From: Lachnospiraceae bacterium UBA1778
Lineage (GTDB): Bacteria; Bacillota; Clostridia; Lachnospirales; Lachnospiraceae
DNA: 38,090 nt
Assembly: GCA_002315255.1 (NCBI GenBank)
Contig: DCGM01000007.1
Location: forward strand, 7,179-45,268
Direction of reading: 5' to 3'
Each line of letters begins with the position of its first letter. Position 1 is the stretch's first letter. Shown here one piece after another: positions 37,196 to 38,090 of this stretch. The position numbers and the translations under genes were made by a program. The notes below the pieces were generated by a model that saw only the letters and a program-made list of their open reading frames with translations, was not told where the DNA came from and made no database searches.

Positions 37196-38090
37196 CTACC
37201 TCTCGTAATCCGGCGTAAAGAACAGGATATACGAGAAATTCGGGTTGTAGTACGGGTCGACGCAGAGCGAGCGGTCGCCACAGCCTAAATAGCCCCAGCG
37301 TTTTCCGAGCGTCTCGCTCTCCTGGGAGAACCGCATAAACTTTTCCGGTGTATTCTCGGCACCACGTGATTTGGACTCGTAATGATGGAGTTTCGCCTCC
37401 GCATCATAGACGATCAGATAGCCTTTCTCGCGGATTTTTAAGCAGAAGTCGACATCATTGAACGCAACGGCCAGCTTCTCTTCCATCCCGCCGACTTCGA
37501 AGTATATGCTTTTTCTTACGAGGAGACAGGCTGCAGTAACGCAGGATACGTCGTAGGTCATGATCGGACGGCACATGTATCCAGGATCATTGTCCGGAAG
37601 GCCTTTAAACATGTGGCTTGCCACGCCTCCGGCGCCGACGAGGACACCCGCGTGCTGGACGGTATCATCCGCATAGAGAAGCTTCGCGCCGACACAGCCG
37701 ACATCATCGCGCTGGGCATAGGAAAGCATGGAGCGGATGAAATCAGGCGTAATCGCTTCGACATCGTTATTGAGAAGCAGCAGGTATTCGCCCTTCGCTT
37801 CCCGCGCGCCGAGATTATTGATGGCAGAGAAGTTAAAACCGCCCTCAAACCGAATAACGCGAACGGAGGGATACTGCTTCTTTAGTTCCTCGTAACACGA
37901 AAAAGTCGCTTCCTCGGTGCTGTTATTTTCAATAACGAGAACTTCGATATTCGGATAAGCGCCCTCTTTATAGAGCGATGCAATGCATTGCTTAAGGTCG
38001 TCCGGATGATCCTTATTCGGAATCAGCACGGACACAAGCGGCTCCTCTTTTAAGTCAATCTCGGTCTGATACCAGCCCGGTACCTGGCCC
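37196..38090 (-). CDS. Family 2 glycosyltransferase, 5' end beyond the window
   Basis: At least 298 residues; the frame stays open to the right edge, with ...PGWYQTEIDLKEEPLVSVLIPNKDH upstream of an internal GTG. It is a GT-A family 2 domain: VSVLIPNKD (nucleotide-binding strand), ENNS, LLLLNNDVE (metal-binding DxD-type), and FNDVDFCLKIREKGY (catalytic-base region). Proteins with this segment after a longer N-terminal part are typical of rhamnan or other cell-wall polysaccharide glycosyltransferases. Sugar donor and acceptor cannot be told. The acyltransferase-3 gene follows. The C-terminus ends FFTPDYER. Confidence 0.85.
   Translation of the reverse strand, partial: GQVPGWYQTEIDLKEEPLVSVLIPNKDHPDDLKQCIASLYKEGAYPNIEVLVIENNSTEEATFSCYEELKKQYPSVRVIRFEGGFNFSAINNLGAREAKGEYLLLLNNDVEAITPDFIRSMLSYAQRDDVGCVGAKLLYADDTVQHAGVLVGAGGVASHMFKGLPDNDPGYMCRPIMTYDVSCVTAACLLVRKSIYFEVGGMEEKLAVAFNDVDFCLKIREKGYLIVYDAEAKLHHYESKSRGAENTPEKFMRFSQESETLGKRWGYLGCGDRSLCVDPYYNPNFSYILFFTPDYER

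Noticed and set aside
37123..37281. N-terminal extension of the acyltransferase
   Set aside because: The extension is an Arg/Ser/Thr-rich out-of-frame reading of the glycosyltransferase end; the internal ATG has a ribosome site and starts the family motif.

Overview
The window (about 50% GC by eye) looks like chromosomal DNA of a Gram-positive anaerobe of class Clostridia, most likely a Lachnospiraceae relative. This is inferred from the mraZ-rsmH-ftsL-pbp cluster, tandem VanW-domain proteins, a DUF1292 protein, strong AGGAGG ribosome binding sites and a sugar-binding-type lipoprotein. I see no rRNA, tRNA, CRISPR array, insertion sequence or prophage gene.

Left part (1-17015): a carbohydrate-use locus. 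Almost everything reads leftwards: GH2 beta-galactosidase-type enzyme, alpha/beta esterase, SGNH hydrolase, GH31 glycosidase, LacI-type repressor, GH38 alpha-mannosidase-type enzyme, HAD phosphatase, second alpha/beta hydrolase, second SGNH hydrolase, and the first 22 codons of a lipoprotein that runs off the left edge. An SMP-30-type lactonase and a rhamnulose-1-phosphate aldolase read rightwards, with an AraC-type regulator divergent from the aldolase. None of the glycosidases or esterases has a signal peptide, so imported and probably acylated oligosaccharides are likely trimmed in the cytoplasm. LacI-type operator sequences containing CGAAACGATTAG lie before the lipoprotein (an inverted pair), before GH2 and before the aldolase, which ties these units into one regulon.

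Middle part (17073-30303): one long leftward series. It starts with a reduced division/cell-wall cluster (mraZ, rsmH, ftsL, FtsI-type pbp, mraY, murD, ftsQ, ftsZ). ftsW, murG, murC, murE, murF and ftsA are absent. A hairpin terminator follows ftsZ, then come a Wzy-type polysaccharide polymerase, a divergent FolD-like protein, a dUTPase and a tocopherol-cyclase-like protein. FtsZ carries 11 octapeptide repeats in its C-terminal linker.

Right part (30668-38090): ychF, a DUF1292 protein and two paralogous exported VanW-domain proteins read rightwards. They converge on a strong bidirectional terminator with an acyltransferase-3 membrane protein and a family 2 glycosyltransferase that runs off the right edge.

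The most unusual feature is not a gene. At nine gene ends the last bases of the reading frame, including the stop codon, sit inside a short local tandem duplication (period 20-35 bp). The sequence differs at every locus and the first copy always keeps the protein intact. Similar repeats lie just beyond two further stops and across one start codon.
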